From: Acestrorhynchus altus
Lineage: Eukaryota > Chordata > Actinopteri > Characiformes > Acestrorhynchidae
Direction of reading: 5' to 3'
Length of the DNA stretch: 64,000 nt
Assembly (NCBI GenBank): GCA_034509495.1
Contig: CM067510.1
Location: 33,869,994 to 33,933,993, forward strand
Position numbers and translations under genes: made by a program. Positions 37,801 to 47,300 of this stretch are shown here, piece after piece; the stretch's first letter is position 1; every line of letters starts with the position of its first letter. The notes under the pieces are model-generated. The model was not told the DNA's origin. It ran no database searches and was given only the letters and a program-made list of their open reading frames with translations.

Positions 37801-38430
37801 CGGTGTATCACTTACAGCCATGGGCTCCTTGATTTGCTTATTTCTATATTTCTGGCATCTTTCACATCAGATTATTGTTTTGTCAATGTCCTTGTTCATT
37901 CCATTCCTTTAGAAGCAAGACCTATGGTCAAGTTGGGACGTTTGGTTGCATTACAGCCGGGATTAGACAGAATTGTGTCACAATTTGCCGTCAAAACTAA
38001 CAGAAAGAAAGTGTGTATAGATAAATCAGTCCCCGCTCCCTGCACATACACACCAAACAACACTGTCAATAAAAACACAGAAACCTAAGACTGTAACATC
38101 AGAGAAACAGTAGCTAAAACCAGCAGATCAGACAGCAGTGCATCATCTGTCAGTACAGGAACCGTACACATCCTGTTCTTTCGGTCAGTGATGAACATGT
38201 CAGTAGATATGATGTGCGAGAACCAACTGAACCAGCAGATCAGAATGAAAGAGGAAGAAGTAGAATCACAAACGTGGAGTCTGGACTCATAAAACCAGAT
38301 TCATACGTTTATTACAATCTGCAAAACTGAACAAATCCAGCTGGACGTTATTACCTGGTGGCTTCTGCTCCCCTGCTGCTGCTGATGTTAACAGCCAAAG
38401 GATGAAGATCTGCTTCACCAGCACCATCAT
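23614..38430 (-). CDS. mucin-13-like transmembrane mucin, copy B
   Basis: Same layout as copy C: signal (38430-38355), small PTS exon (36261-36031), giant PTS exon (34769-28580), short PTS exon (26980-26942), EGF1 (26852-26735), SEA (26631-26528, 26432-26365, 25774-25656), EGF2 (25564-25436), EGF3 (24756-24711, 24598-24561), membrane helix (24343-24253), tail (24139-23947, 23865-23614). From EGF2 to the stop and from signal to small PTS the frame is open. In EGF1 and SEA there are several 1-5 nt indels and two donors have lost GT (gcacgt, gacgca), and the giant PTS array is full of frame breaks. Tail and helix exons match copy C almost exactly, the EGF/SEA region matches copy A. It would be an apical membrane mucin if the breaks are base-call errors, otherwise a pseudogene. 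Confidence 0.7.
24253..24343 (-). CDS. mucin B transmembrane helix exon
   Basis: 91 nt, the same coding sequence as copy C: a hydrophobic helix and QQRTRR. Confidence 0.88.
24561..24756 (-). CDS. mucin B EGF3, two small exons
   Basis: Exons 24756-24711 (CSSGEKAVNSETCEP) and 24598-24561 (CSFGYSGFNCEE), identical in coding sequence to copy A. Confidence 0.8.
24806..25146 (+). repeat. 50-bp minisatellite MS-B, array 2
   Basis: About seven units, more indels than array 1, same intron position in mucin B. Followed by the conserved flank to about 25370. Confidence 0.88.
25436..25564 (-). CDS. mucin B EGF2 exon
   Basis: 129 nt, open, phase 1 to 1: KDPCTTGYCEPRTTTC, then CTCRVGY. The sixth cysteine present in copy C is replaced (DRSGVG instead of NRACVG). 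Confidence 0.75.
25656..25774 (-). CDS. mucin B SEA cleavage-site exon (indels, donor lost)
   Basis: Aligns to 9646-9526 of copy A. The start still resembles KGS but the following bases are disturbed, and the donor is gacgca where A has gtacgt. Confidence 0.5.
25949..25991. repeat. (CA)n microsatellite in mucin B intron
   Basis: About 21 units; the same site in mucin A (9825-9840) has only about eight. Confidence 0.95.
26365..26631 (-). CDS. mucin B SEA domain, first two exons (indels)
   Basis: Exons 26631-26528 and 26432-26365 align to the intact copy C exons but carry several small indels (for example in the VDFKDEM and SLGYIG regions). Splice sites gtacga and gtgagt are kept. Confidence 0.55.
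26735..26852 (-). CDS. mucin B EGF1 exon (3' end frame-broken)
   Basis: 118 nt against 120 in copy C. The first 80 nt encode PCDLNPCPPESTCEVLF and CVCRPG as in C; then two net bases are missing and the donor reads gcacgt instead of gtacgt. Confidence 0.6.
26942..26980 (-). CDS. mucin B short PTS exon
   Basis: 39 nt, phase 1 to phase 1 when spliced at caaag and gtatga: reads ATTTTTATTTAKPG, continuing into EGF1. The acceptor has a poor pyrimidine tract, so it may start elsewhere. Confidence 0.4.
27225..27410 (+). mobile_element. tRNA-derived SINE with GT tail, mucin B intron
   Basis: Box A-like agtgatctggtggttcagga and box B-like gtttgaatccctgaac, body shared with 52552, ending in a (GT)n run. 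The counterpart in mucin A is at 13345-13520. Confidence 0.6.
27665..28300 (-). mobile_element. Tc1-like transposon relic in mucin B intron
   Basis: Counterpart of 13790-14430; the minus strand reads DNDPKYTAKAVLEWF near 28150. A partial third copy is at about 35590-35800. Confidence 0.65.
28580..34769 (-). CDS. mucin B giant PTS array, TTAETTP units
   Basis: About 6.2 kb, roughly 290-300 units of 21 bp. The minus strand consensus reads E-T-T-P-T-T-A, a dense O-glycosylation domain. The low end has a clear donor (gtacat). The proposed acceptor (caaag before CTGGATT, about 34770) has a weak tract but the right phase. Units with 1-4 nt gained or lost occur throughout, so the longest unbroken mucin-frame stretches are only short. 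The array may be exonic in life with a poor consensus here, or a non-coding expansion. Confidence 0.65.
34823..34876. repeat. (CA)n microsatellite next to the giant PTS array
   Basis: Nearly pure CA run about 55 bp beyond the array. Confidence 0.95.
35098..35475 (+). mobile_element. non-LTR retrotransposon fragment, endonuclease region
   Basis: Open frame with VCAYGPNGSVEYLTFLG, GESIVLLGVFNVHVGNDSDTW and GVIGRNW: the apurinic-type endonuclease of fish LINEs (the usual GDFN is GVFN here). After GRNW the frame jumps to KQFWQTVQHLRRGKQ, a segment normally before the reverse transcriptase, so a large part is deleted. It lies in a mucin B intron. Confidence 0.7.
36031..36261 (-). CDS. mucin B small PTS exon, SPTTTEATES units
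   Basis: 231 nt, phase 1 to phase 1, fully open. After VSSDSITE come about six and a half 30-bp units reading S-P-T-T-T-E-A-T-E-S, then a short tail and donor gtacgg. Flanks on both sides are homologous to those of the copy A PTS exon. Confidence 0.8.
37233..37800 (-). mobile_element. Ty3/Gypsy-type integrase remnant
   Basis: Near 37800-37630 one frame reads GMDQFHLKRKDN and CGVPHTVMSDHGPCFNS, the integrase core with the second catalytic Asp; a stop follows. A 132-codon frame (37631-37233, RASIQSSVPRELLRKESIL) then reads like the region after the integrase. Fragment in the first intron of mucin B. Confidence 0.6.
38355..38430 (-). CDS. mucin B signal-peptide exon
   Basis: 76 nt. MMVLVKQIFILWLLTSAAAG then EQKPP: basic start, hydrophobic core, small residues at a likely signal peptidase site. 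Donor gtaata after CCA CCA G, phase 1. Confidence 0.82.
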
Positions 38431-38524
38431 GGTAGTCCTCCGTTACAGATCTATGTTACGTATGAGGAGAGAGAACTCCTGATTGTCCCCCTCTGTAATG
38501 GTTGAGGTGTGGAGCAGTCCTGAG

Positions 38525-38532
38525 GTTTTATC
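38525..38532 (-). promoter_or_regulatory. TATA-like box of mucin B
   Basis: GATAAAAC about 95 bases before the start codon. Copies A and C have TTTAAAA or TTAAAA at comparable distances, followed in B and C by the shared string cattacagagggg. A second TATATAAA lies at 38551-38558. Confidence 0.4.
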
Positions 38533-39039
38533 TGGAGGACAGTGGGTTGTTTTATATAGACAGAGGTCAGTGGGCAGGGCTTGTGTTCATGATTCATGGC
38601 TCCTAATCAGTACCTTCAGTACAACACCATCAACAACACCGTGGAAAGTCTGGAATCACTTCTCATCTGAATGTCTGTTAATGTATCTAATTAACAGTAT
38701 TCCATTTTAATCTGCGTTCCCTCCTCAAGAATTTTCACTGCACACTTTATACTGATTGGTCCATTTAGATGAACCTCTCATGAGACCAGTATCAGATCAG
38801 ACGACACTCCAGTGCTGCTGAATCAGTAGATTATCAGACTGGAACTGAACGGCAGAAATAAACTCTAATCTGATCCATTCAGTTTGATGAGCCTGATTTC
38901 AGATCTGCAGATCTTCACCTGAGAAACCATTGATCTTGGAACAGCTCTCATACGGACCATCACATCATCCTCAACACGCTCTTATACACCTGCTACTGTC
39001 CCCAGTCTGCCACTACAGCTGGACTAGGCTGAGATGAAG

Positions 39040-39190
39040 GGGCTAAGAATAGGGGTAGGATTAGCTGTTGGGTTGAGGTTAAGATTACGATTAAGGCCAG
39101 GATGGAGGTTAGGATTAGGCGTTGGGTTGAGGTTAGGATTAGGATTAAGGCCAGGATGGAGGTTAGGATTAGGTGTTGGGGTGAGGCTCC
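39040..39190. repeat. ggttaggatt-rich tandem repeat
   Basis: Two copies of a unit of about 66 bp with ggttgaggttaggattagg and ccaggatggaggttaggatt. Confidence 0.75.
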
Positions 39191-39749
39191 AAGTCCAAGA
39201 CAAAACACACTGAATTTGTTCCTCCAGAGCAAATCTAATTTAAAAGCTTCATGAAAAAATCATATTAGGTTTAAAAAATTAATCATTAAATCATCCATTA
39301 GTTCATTAACTAACAGAATTGATTCATGAACATTGTTAACATATGAGACACGGGGTTCACATAGGTTAACTAATATAAGGTAAACAATAACAGCTGTATT
39401 CATTACACTTCCTTGTTGACATACAAACAGCTGCACTTACACAGTCAGTCCTTCTGCTGAGCTTTTTGAACTTTTATATATGAGTGCATCTCAAAAAATA
39501 ACACTATATGGACAAAGGATAGATCTTCATAGATCATTCGATATGTGTAGGTATGTGTAGTACTGTTATATTTTAATGAATATACAATATTTATGTTCAG
39601 TAAAATAGTTCAAGATAGTTTTATTCAAATCATTGGAAAATATAATTCTGAGTTTGAACATAATAATAATGAAGCAATATCAATATTAAATATAAAAAAA
39701 TATTAAAAAGGCTTGGTATATGACACTTTACAGTGTAATTTAGAAGACA

Positions 39750-39832
39750 CTGACACTGACACTAACACACTGATGCTAACATTGACAGTGACATTAACAC
39801 TGACACTAACACTGACACTAACACACTCACAT
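39750..39832. repeat. gacactaacact-type tandem repeat
   Basis: Six- and twelve-base units of gacact and aacact. Confidence 0.75.
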
Positions 39833-40746
39833 CATGTCTTCATATGTGAATTAATGTGAATGTAATCCTGCATGAAAGTATATTCATAAATGAGACGGGG
39901 TTTGACGGACACTGCAGTGACATTGACATGGTGGTGTCTGATCCACTCATACCAGCGCAACACACGCTGATTTTGAACCAGTAAAACAAGTCGTTTTCAG
40001 ATGGTCATCGTGCTGTAATGTGATCTCTTTATTTACAACATGCTGCTGTATATGTATGAACCCATATTAGGTGTTCTAAAACTTTTGACCAGTAGTGTGT
40101 GTGTGTGTGTGTGTATATAGTTGTGTAGAATTTAAGGGCTAGAAGCAGAAAAGAGAAGGCAGAGGTGTTGTTTTGTGTAATGTGAAATATAATAAGGAGC
40201 TCATTTGCATATTTTCATAAATTATTAAAAAATAAACTGTGTTCCTTCATCTCTGATACATTTTACACAGTTTACAGAACCTTCCTTTGGGCTCCACTGA
40301 CGAGTCCACTGAGGTCTTCAGTATCCTGTTACCTGAGATCCAGTTTAGGCAACGTTACACCTTAAAAATATAGTGTAAAGAAGGACAGAAATGAACTGTC
40401 CAACTCAATCAATCGTAGCAGTTTTGAACTGAATTAAGAAACCACACGAACCAGTTAAATCTACTGAACATGAACATTTTATTCTTACTGATAAGAATTT
40501 GACATTCATTCATTTTCCAATATTTCTTTTAATTTATTTTTACATTCAGCAATTACTTGATGTTTATCAGTAATGTACATAACATAGTACCGCAATTCTG
40601 TCACATATATCTTTAAGACCAAGTGTGCTTCAGATCTTTACTCAATGTTTATTTACACAGTGAACTTTGTTTCTCAGCTCATCAGGATACTTTAGAGTGG
40701 AATCCAAAACCAAAGCTTTATATAGAAAACGGCATCAATTTCATAC

Positions 40747-41332
40747 TTAATATCTGTGGGTTCTGTGATCATCTGGGATAAAGGATGGGTTACTTGTGCC
40801 ACTAGAGCCACTACTCAAAACTCTGGCCTCATACCCATTTCCATGAGCATTCCCATTCCCATAAGTCTTTCCATACGCAAAAGCATTCCCATTTCCATAA
40901 ACATTCCCATTGCCACTCCCATTTCCATAAGCATTCCCATTTCCATAAACATTCCCATTGCCAATCCCATTTCCATAAGCATTCCCATTCGCATTTCTGG
41001 ATGGGGATTGGCTCCTATAGCTTTTTGTGTCATCATAGAAATCATGGTACCTCTCCATCTGTAAAAGAGAATTCCAACCTTCAGCAAAGTGCAGGAATAA
41101 CACTAATAACGTTCCGGCAGTAACGGACAGCGTTCTTACCGCTATGCTCTCTGGCCACTGTCTGGTCACCAGTGCGTGTGTGCTTCCACTTTTTGCTGTT
41201 TCCAGATTGGCTGGTGGCCAGTTAGAACTGGGACTGACCCGTGGGATTCTGGGAATTCTTGAAGGTTTCTGGAATTCCATACCACTGAACACACCCTGAT
41301 CATGTGAAGAGGGGCTTTCTTTCTCTGGCCGT
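40747..41332 (-). CDS. mucin C cytoplasmic tail, two exons
   Basis: Exon 41332-41140 (193 nt, RPEKESPSSHDQGVF to ESIA) and exon 41058-40747 (103 codons and stop, starting MERYHDFYDD). The last exon has a Gly/Asn/Tyr-rich repeat (units such as GNGNAYGNG) and ends DDHRTHRY. The 81-nt intron has clear donor and acceptor; the apparent through-reading open frame is not the gene. Confidence 0.85.
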
Positions 41333-44300
41333 CTGAAAGGTAATATAAAAGTGTTGTTTTAACTCTGGGATGGAGTTCATACGACATGAAGAAGAAGATG
41401 AATCAGTGAATAATATCATCAATATAAAGTGAAACGAGGCCTCACCTTGTTCTCTGCTGAACTATAACGACCACTAAACTGGCGAGTAACAGCGTTCCCA
41501 GAGCAGCGGAGACAATGACCACGGCCAAGAGATAAGCTGTGATGAGAGAAGATTCATCCAGACATCTATGACACTCCTCACACTGAACTGTACATTTATC
41601 AGTCAAATAAAATTGTTAGAATATTAATTTATAATAAAACTGAAATATTAGCGTCTGTTTCGATTCCTACATTATAAAGAAATCTGTTCGTTTTTTAATA
41701 GTGATTTTAACTTTACTTACATTCTTCACAGTTGAAACCAGAGTAACCAAAAGAACATCTGTAAAAAAAAAAAAAACAATTATAAATTTTAATTATTAAC
41801 TAATTAACTGTATAAATAAAAACTTATACAGTGTCAAAGGTTTACTGAAGAGTCAGTTGAAGATGGAATGATCTCCAAAAGACAAAGTTAAAGATACAGA
41901 TCATTTCACATTTTCAAAACAACAAAAAGGAAAAAGGTCTGAATCAGAACTGCATGGTACCCAGTAGAGCCTCCTTTGGCAAGTTTCACAGCTTATAAAC
42001 ACTTTTTGCAGCCGAGAGTCTTTCAGTTCCTGTTTGAGGGATTTTCATCCGCTCTTCCTCACAGTCTTCAGTTCTGTGGGATTCCTGGGTCGTCCTGCCT
42101 GCGCTGCTCTTTTGAGGTCTGTGAGGACCATGTAGACGTGACCTTTCTTAATTACATTTGGAACTGAGGAAGTGGGAACCTGAAAACACTTATGTTCTCA
42201 TAGCTTCACCTGCTTTGTGAGCCGTTTTCATTTTCAGAGTGTTAGGCAACTGCTTAGAAGAACCCATGGCTGATGTTTTTGTTTCCTGAGCTCAACCTTT
42301 GCAAGACAATACTTTCCATTTTTCACTCTAAAATTGTACCGAAGATAAATAATACACAGGTGTTGCTTAAAATGTTGAAAAAGGGGTTTAATCTTTTTGG
42401 AGATTGTTGTTTAATATTGCTTTCTTAAAGTCCATACTGAACATTAAGTCTTTACTGTAAAGCACTAATAATGTTGAAAGTTTCACACGTCATATGTAGA
42501 AGCACAACCAGGTACTCACGGTTCACAGGTCTCTGAATCCACAGCTCTCTCACCGCTGGAACAGGCTACAGACAGAAAACCAGGGTCATATGAATTTGAA
42601 GATTTTATATAAGATAATATAAGAGTTCCACCACAAGCGGAATCAAAACCAACTCACCAACACACGCCCGGTTTGTTGCATTTGTCTTTATATATCCGAC
42701 TCTGCAGGTACAGGTAGAAAGACCATTCCTGGGGGAGCAGGTTGTGGTGGTCGGCTCACAGTATCCCCTAAAGCACAAGTCCCTTACTGAAGAGGAACCA
42801 GAGGTGAGACTCTGAGATTCCATATCACAGCTTCAGGAAACAGAACTGAAGAAGTGCATTTGAATTCACGAATGAGAGGAAAAGATGAGCACGTACGTTC
42901 AACCCGTGCGTGGCTGCCGTTAACAGTCACACTGAGTAACGCCTGCTCTACTGTTGCATCTATGACTTCTGACCCCAGTTCAAAGAAGCTGTCCACATCT
43001 GCGATCACACTGCCTTTTCTGAGTAACAACACAGCCGAACAATTAATTAATTAATTAATTAATTAATTAATTAATTAATTAACCTTTATCTTACCAGGAG
43101 CATCCTGCCCCGTTAGACAGCATCACAACACAGACTTTACAACCTTCAAATTTATAATCAAACCTCAAAACATCATCTAAACATCATCATCATCATCATC
43201 ATCATCATCTGATACTCTTCAGTGAGACGAACTCCTGATCCTACAGTCTGACAGTCTGACAGTCTGACGTAACTACAGTATTCTATTCAGGGGGATTCTA
43301 ACACTGACACACCGGAGTGATACTCACCTGAGTGATAAAACTGTAGATCCAATATAGCCTAAAGACAGGAACTGTGGTTCACTGAAAGACTGACTGATCT
43401 GTAAACATGAAGAGATACAGAAACCCAGGTTAAGAGCCGAGGAGAAGCTCATTAAAGCACACAGTCCTTCAGCAGCTCGGACAGAAAAGTCGTACCTCCT
43501 TAACGATTTCATCTGCTGTGGTTCTGAATAGTTCTGAAGTCCTGTCCGACATCTCGTCTTTAAAATCCACGGCGAACTTTAAGTTACTGGGGAAAGTCTT
43601 TGCTGTAATTGATCAAATGAGAGGAGTGTGAACGAGGACATGAACACACACCACTGAGTGACTATAGTTTATAATGCAGGAGAGGAAAAGAGCAGCTCTG
43701 ACGTACCGAGAGAACAGGTTTTCTGCTCCTCGCTGTAGAACAGTCCCGGCCGACACACACAGGTGTGGCCGTTGAAGAGCACCTCACAGGTGCTTTCTGG
43801 AGGACAGGGGTTCAGATCGCAGGGACCTGTGGGACACATTAAGAGAGAGACAGACGCCGCCCCTCTCTCTGATCAGTCAGAGTGCTGTATGCAGGTCGAT
43901 CATCAGCCCCGCCCCCTCTCTCTGATCAGAAGTCCAAGTCTCTGTATGCAGGTCGGCGTCAGCCCCGCCCCTCTCTCTGATCCAGTCAGGTCTGGCAATG
44001 GTCGGCGTCAGCCCCCTTCCTCTCTCTGATCAGTCAGGTCTGTATGCAGGTTGAGCGTCAGCCCCGCCCCCTCTCTCTGATCAGTCAGGTCTGTATGCAG
44101 GATGATCATCGGCCCGCCCCTCTCTCTGATCAGTCAGAGTCTGTGTATGCAGGTTGACGTCAGCCCCACCCCTCTCTCTGATCAGTCCAGAGTCTGTATG
44201 CAGGTTGATCATGTTCATGTGGACAGAGCAGTAAACATGCACTGGAAACTCCTTTGGTATTTAAACAAAATTTTAATGAAGTTGGAGTAAAGTTTAACTA

Positions 44301-47300
44301 ACTCTGAGCTGAATTACTGTCTGATAATTCATAACACTCGATGAGACCGGGTTATATAGAAAATATTATAGTTAGTTATATGATATGTGGTATGTGACAC
44401 ATATGTTATGTGACATTGGTAAATCAACGCCAATGAGACCACCATGATTAGATAAAGTACTGTTGTTATGATATGAGCATCATGTCTGTAGGTGACTCTG
44501 ATCCCGAGTTATGAATCCTAAAAAACAGGCATGTAACTGCCGTAACAGTAGGAGTTAAAGAACCATTTGAAGCACCTTTATTTTAAAAGTGCAGTCAACC
44601 TGCCTGAAATAAAAAACTCAACTCAAAGTCTTAAATGGTAAAAATATTGCAGAGATGGGGAGGAGTAGCAGGAGGTGTAACAATGTTTAAGTGAACTGAG
44701 AATCTTGGGGTGTAAGTCAGGATTAGAGTGGCCATTAAAGCAGGTGTATCACCTTTATACCTAAAGTACATTTCTTCTCTAATCACATTCACTGCATTAC
44801 ATTTCCCAAAGGTTTAAGATAAATAGGTGCATTATTTTGCATTATGACAGTGTGGAGTCTGAAGGACTAAATATAGATATGAACATTCGGGAGAGAAAAG
44901 AGAAGAGCAGCGCTGACTTACCAAGAGAACAGGTTTTCTGCTCTTGGCTGTAGAACAGTCGTGACACACACAGATGCAGGTTTATAGCGCTCGTCTGGGT
45001 GCTTTCTGGAGGGCAGGGTTCAGATCACAGTGACCTGTGGGATACAGAAACCTTAAAAAATACAGTGTTTCAGTTTGTAAAATAATTTTCCTCTTCTAAC
45101 AGTTCCAGATTCAGTTTATACCCTACCTGGTTTTCAGTGGTTGTAGATTTGTGGTTGTAGTTGGTTGTGGTGTTGCTGCTTCAGGGTGAAGCGATAGCGT
45201 TCCATCAGCAAAATAAGAAGAAGAAAGGAAACAGACAGGACATGTTAAATATTAATGATTCAGTGTGACATTGACTGTCCAGCATTACATTAGCAGTGGT
45301 CTGTCATTATCTTGTCACTTCTTCCTGAATAGGGTCACCGGATGATCCAGAGCCCAGGTGCAAGGCAAGGCCACCAGTCACTCACAAGGTAGTCAATTAC
45401 TGGGTACCACACACACACACACTCAAGTGGAAGGATCCCAGACCACCCAGACGAACCCCACACAGAGAGAACACAATCAGACAACAATCAGAGAGGGGAT
45501 TGAACCCACAACCCCAGGAGCTATGTGATGCATGCACTACCTATGGTGCCACACGTCTCACACAAATTGTATTATTAGTAAGTTATCTGTGTTGACTTAC
45601 TATTTTAAAAATGTACTAAATTGAATTGAATTTAAAATCATATTTGCTATATTTTCTGTATCTTGCAGATAAACAATAGATGTCCTAAATCTACAACTTA
45701 TATTAGTCACTAGACTGCTTGTTGGGAATTTGAAAGTCAGTCTGACCTTCAGTTGATCCAGTAGGGACAACAGTTGATCCAGTAGGGGCTACGCTTGGTC
45801 CAGTAGGGACAACAGTTGGTCCAGTAGGGGCTACACTTGGTCAGTAGGCACAGTTGGTCCAGTAGGGACAACAGTTGATCCAGTAGGGGCTAAAGTTGGT
45901 CCAGTGGGGGCTACAGTTGGTCCAGTAGGGGCAACAGTTGGTCCAGTAGGGACAACAGTTGATCCAGTAGGGGCTACAGTTGGTCCAGTAGGGACAACAG
46001 TTGGTCCAGTAGGGACAACAGGTGATCCAGTAGGGGCTACAGTTGGTCCAGTAGGGACAACAGTTGGTCCAGTAGGGACAACAGTTGATCCAGTAGGGGC
46101 TACAGTTGGTCCAGTAGGGACAACCGTTGGTCCAGTAGGGGCAACAGTTGGTCCAGTAGGGGCAACAGTTGATCCAGTAGGGGCTACAGTTGGTCCAGTG
46201 GGGGCTACAGTTGGTCCAGTAGGGGCTATAGTTGGTCCAGTAGGGGCTACAGTTGATCCAGTAGTGGCTACAGTTGGTCCAGTAGGGGCAACAGTTGATC
46301 CAGTAGGGGTTACAGTTGGTCCAGTGGGGGCTACAGTTGGTCCAGTAGGGCCTACAGTTGGTCCAGTAGGGGCTATAGTTGGTCCAGTAGGGGCAACAGT
46401 TGATCCAGTAGGGGCTACAGTTGGTCCAGTGGGGGCTACAGTTGGTCCAGTAGAGGCAACAGTTGATCCAGTAGGGGCTACAGTTGGTCAGTGGGACACA
46501 GTTGAATCAGTGGGGCTACACTTGATCAGTGGGGACCAACAGTTGATCCAGTAGGGGCTACACTTGGTCCAGTAGTGGCTACAGTTGGTCCAGTAGGGAC
46601 AACAGTTGGTCCAGTAGGGGCAACAGTTGATCCAGTAGGGGCTACAGTTGGTCAGTGGGAGCTACAGATTGGTCCAGTAGGGGTCTACAGTTGATCCAGT
46701 AGGGCTACAGTTGGTCAGTAGGGGCAACAGTTATTGACCCAGTAGGGGCTACACTTGGTCAGTAGGAACGTAGTTGATCCAGTAGGGCTACAGTTGGTCA
46801 GTAGGACACAGTTGGTCAGTAGGGACAACAGTTGGTCCAGTAGGGACAACAGTTGGTCCAGTAGAGACTACATTTGATCAGTAGAATAACAGTTGATCAG
46901 TAGGGGCTACAGTTGATCAGTAAGGACAACAGTTGATCCAGTAAGGCTACAGTTGGTCAGTGGAACTCTGATTGGTCCAGTAGGGTTTACAGTTGTTTCA
47001 TTAGAAGCTTCCAGTTGGTCAGTAGGCGGAGCTACAGTTGGTCTAGTATTAGCCCAGTTGATCAAAGTAAGACTACTGTTGGTCGTATTAACTTCCGTTT
47101 GATCAGTAGGAGCCACAGTTGCTCCAGTAGTAGCTACAGATGGTCCAGTAGGAGCTACTGTTGGTCCAGTAGTAGCTTCAGTTGATCCAGTAGGAGCTGC
47201 AGTTGGTCCAGTAGGAGCTACTGTTGAGCTAATAGGGGCTTCTGATGGGCCAGTAGGAGCTGTAATTGGTCCAGTAGGAGTTTGGTTTGTCAGTGGTTTT

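Larger units (their letters stand above)
38564..40746. other. mucin C-B intergenic region
   Basis: Simple tandem repeats, a MITE-end fragment (aacactatatggacaaagga, 39502), and the mucin C 3' UTR at the high end with the shared block cctgagatccagtttaggca near 40333. No gene recognised. Confidence 0.55.

Noticed and set aside
34769..38430. A fourth separate mucin gene
   Set aside because: It has a signal and a PTS exon but no EGF, SEA or membrane exons before the next PTS array, so it is best read as the 5' part of mucin B.
40747..41292. 181-codon open frame across the mucin C tail
   Set aside because: Same read-through of the tail intron.
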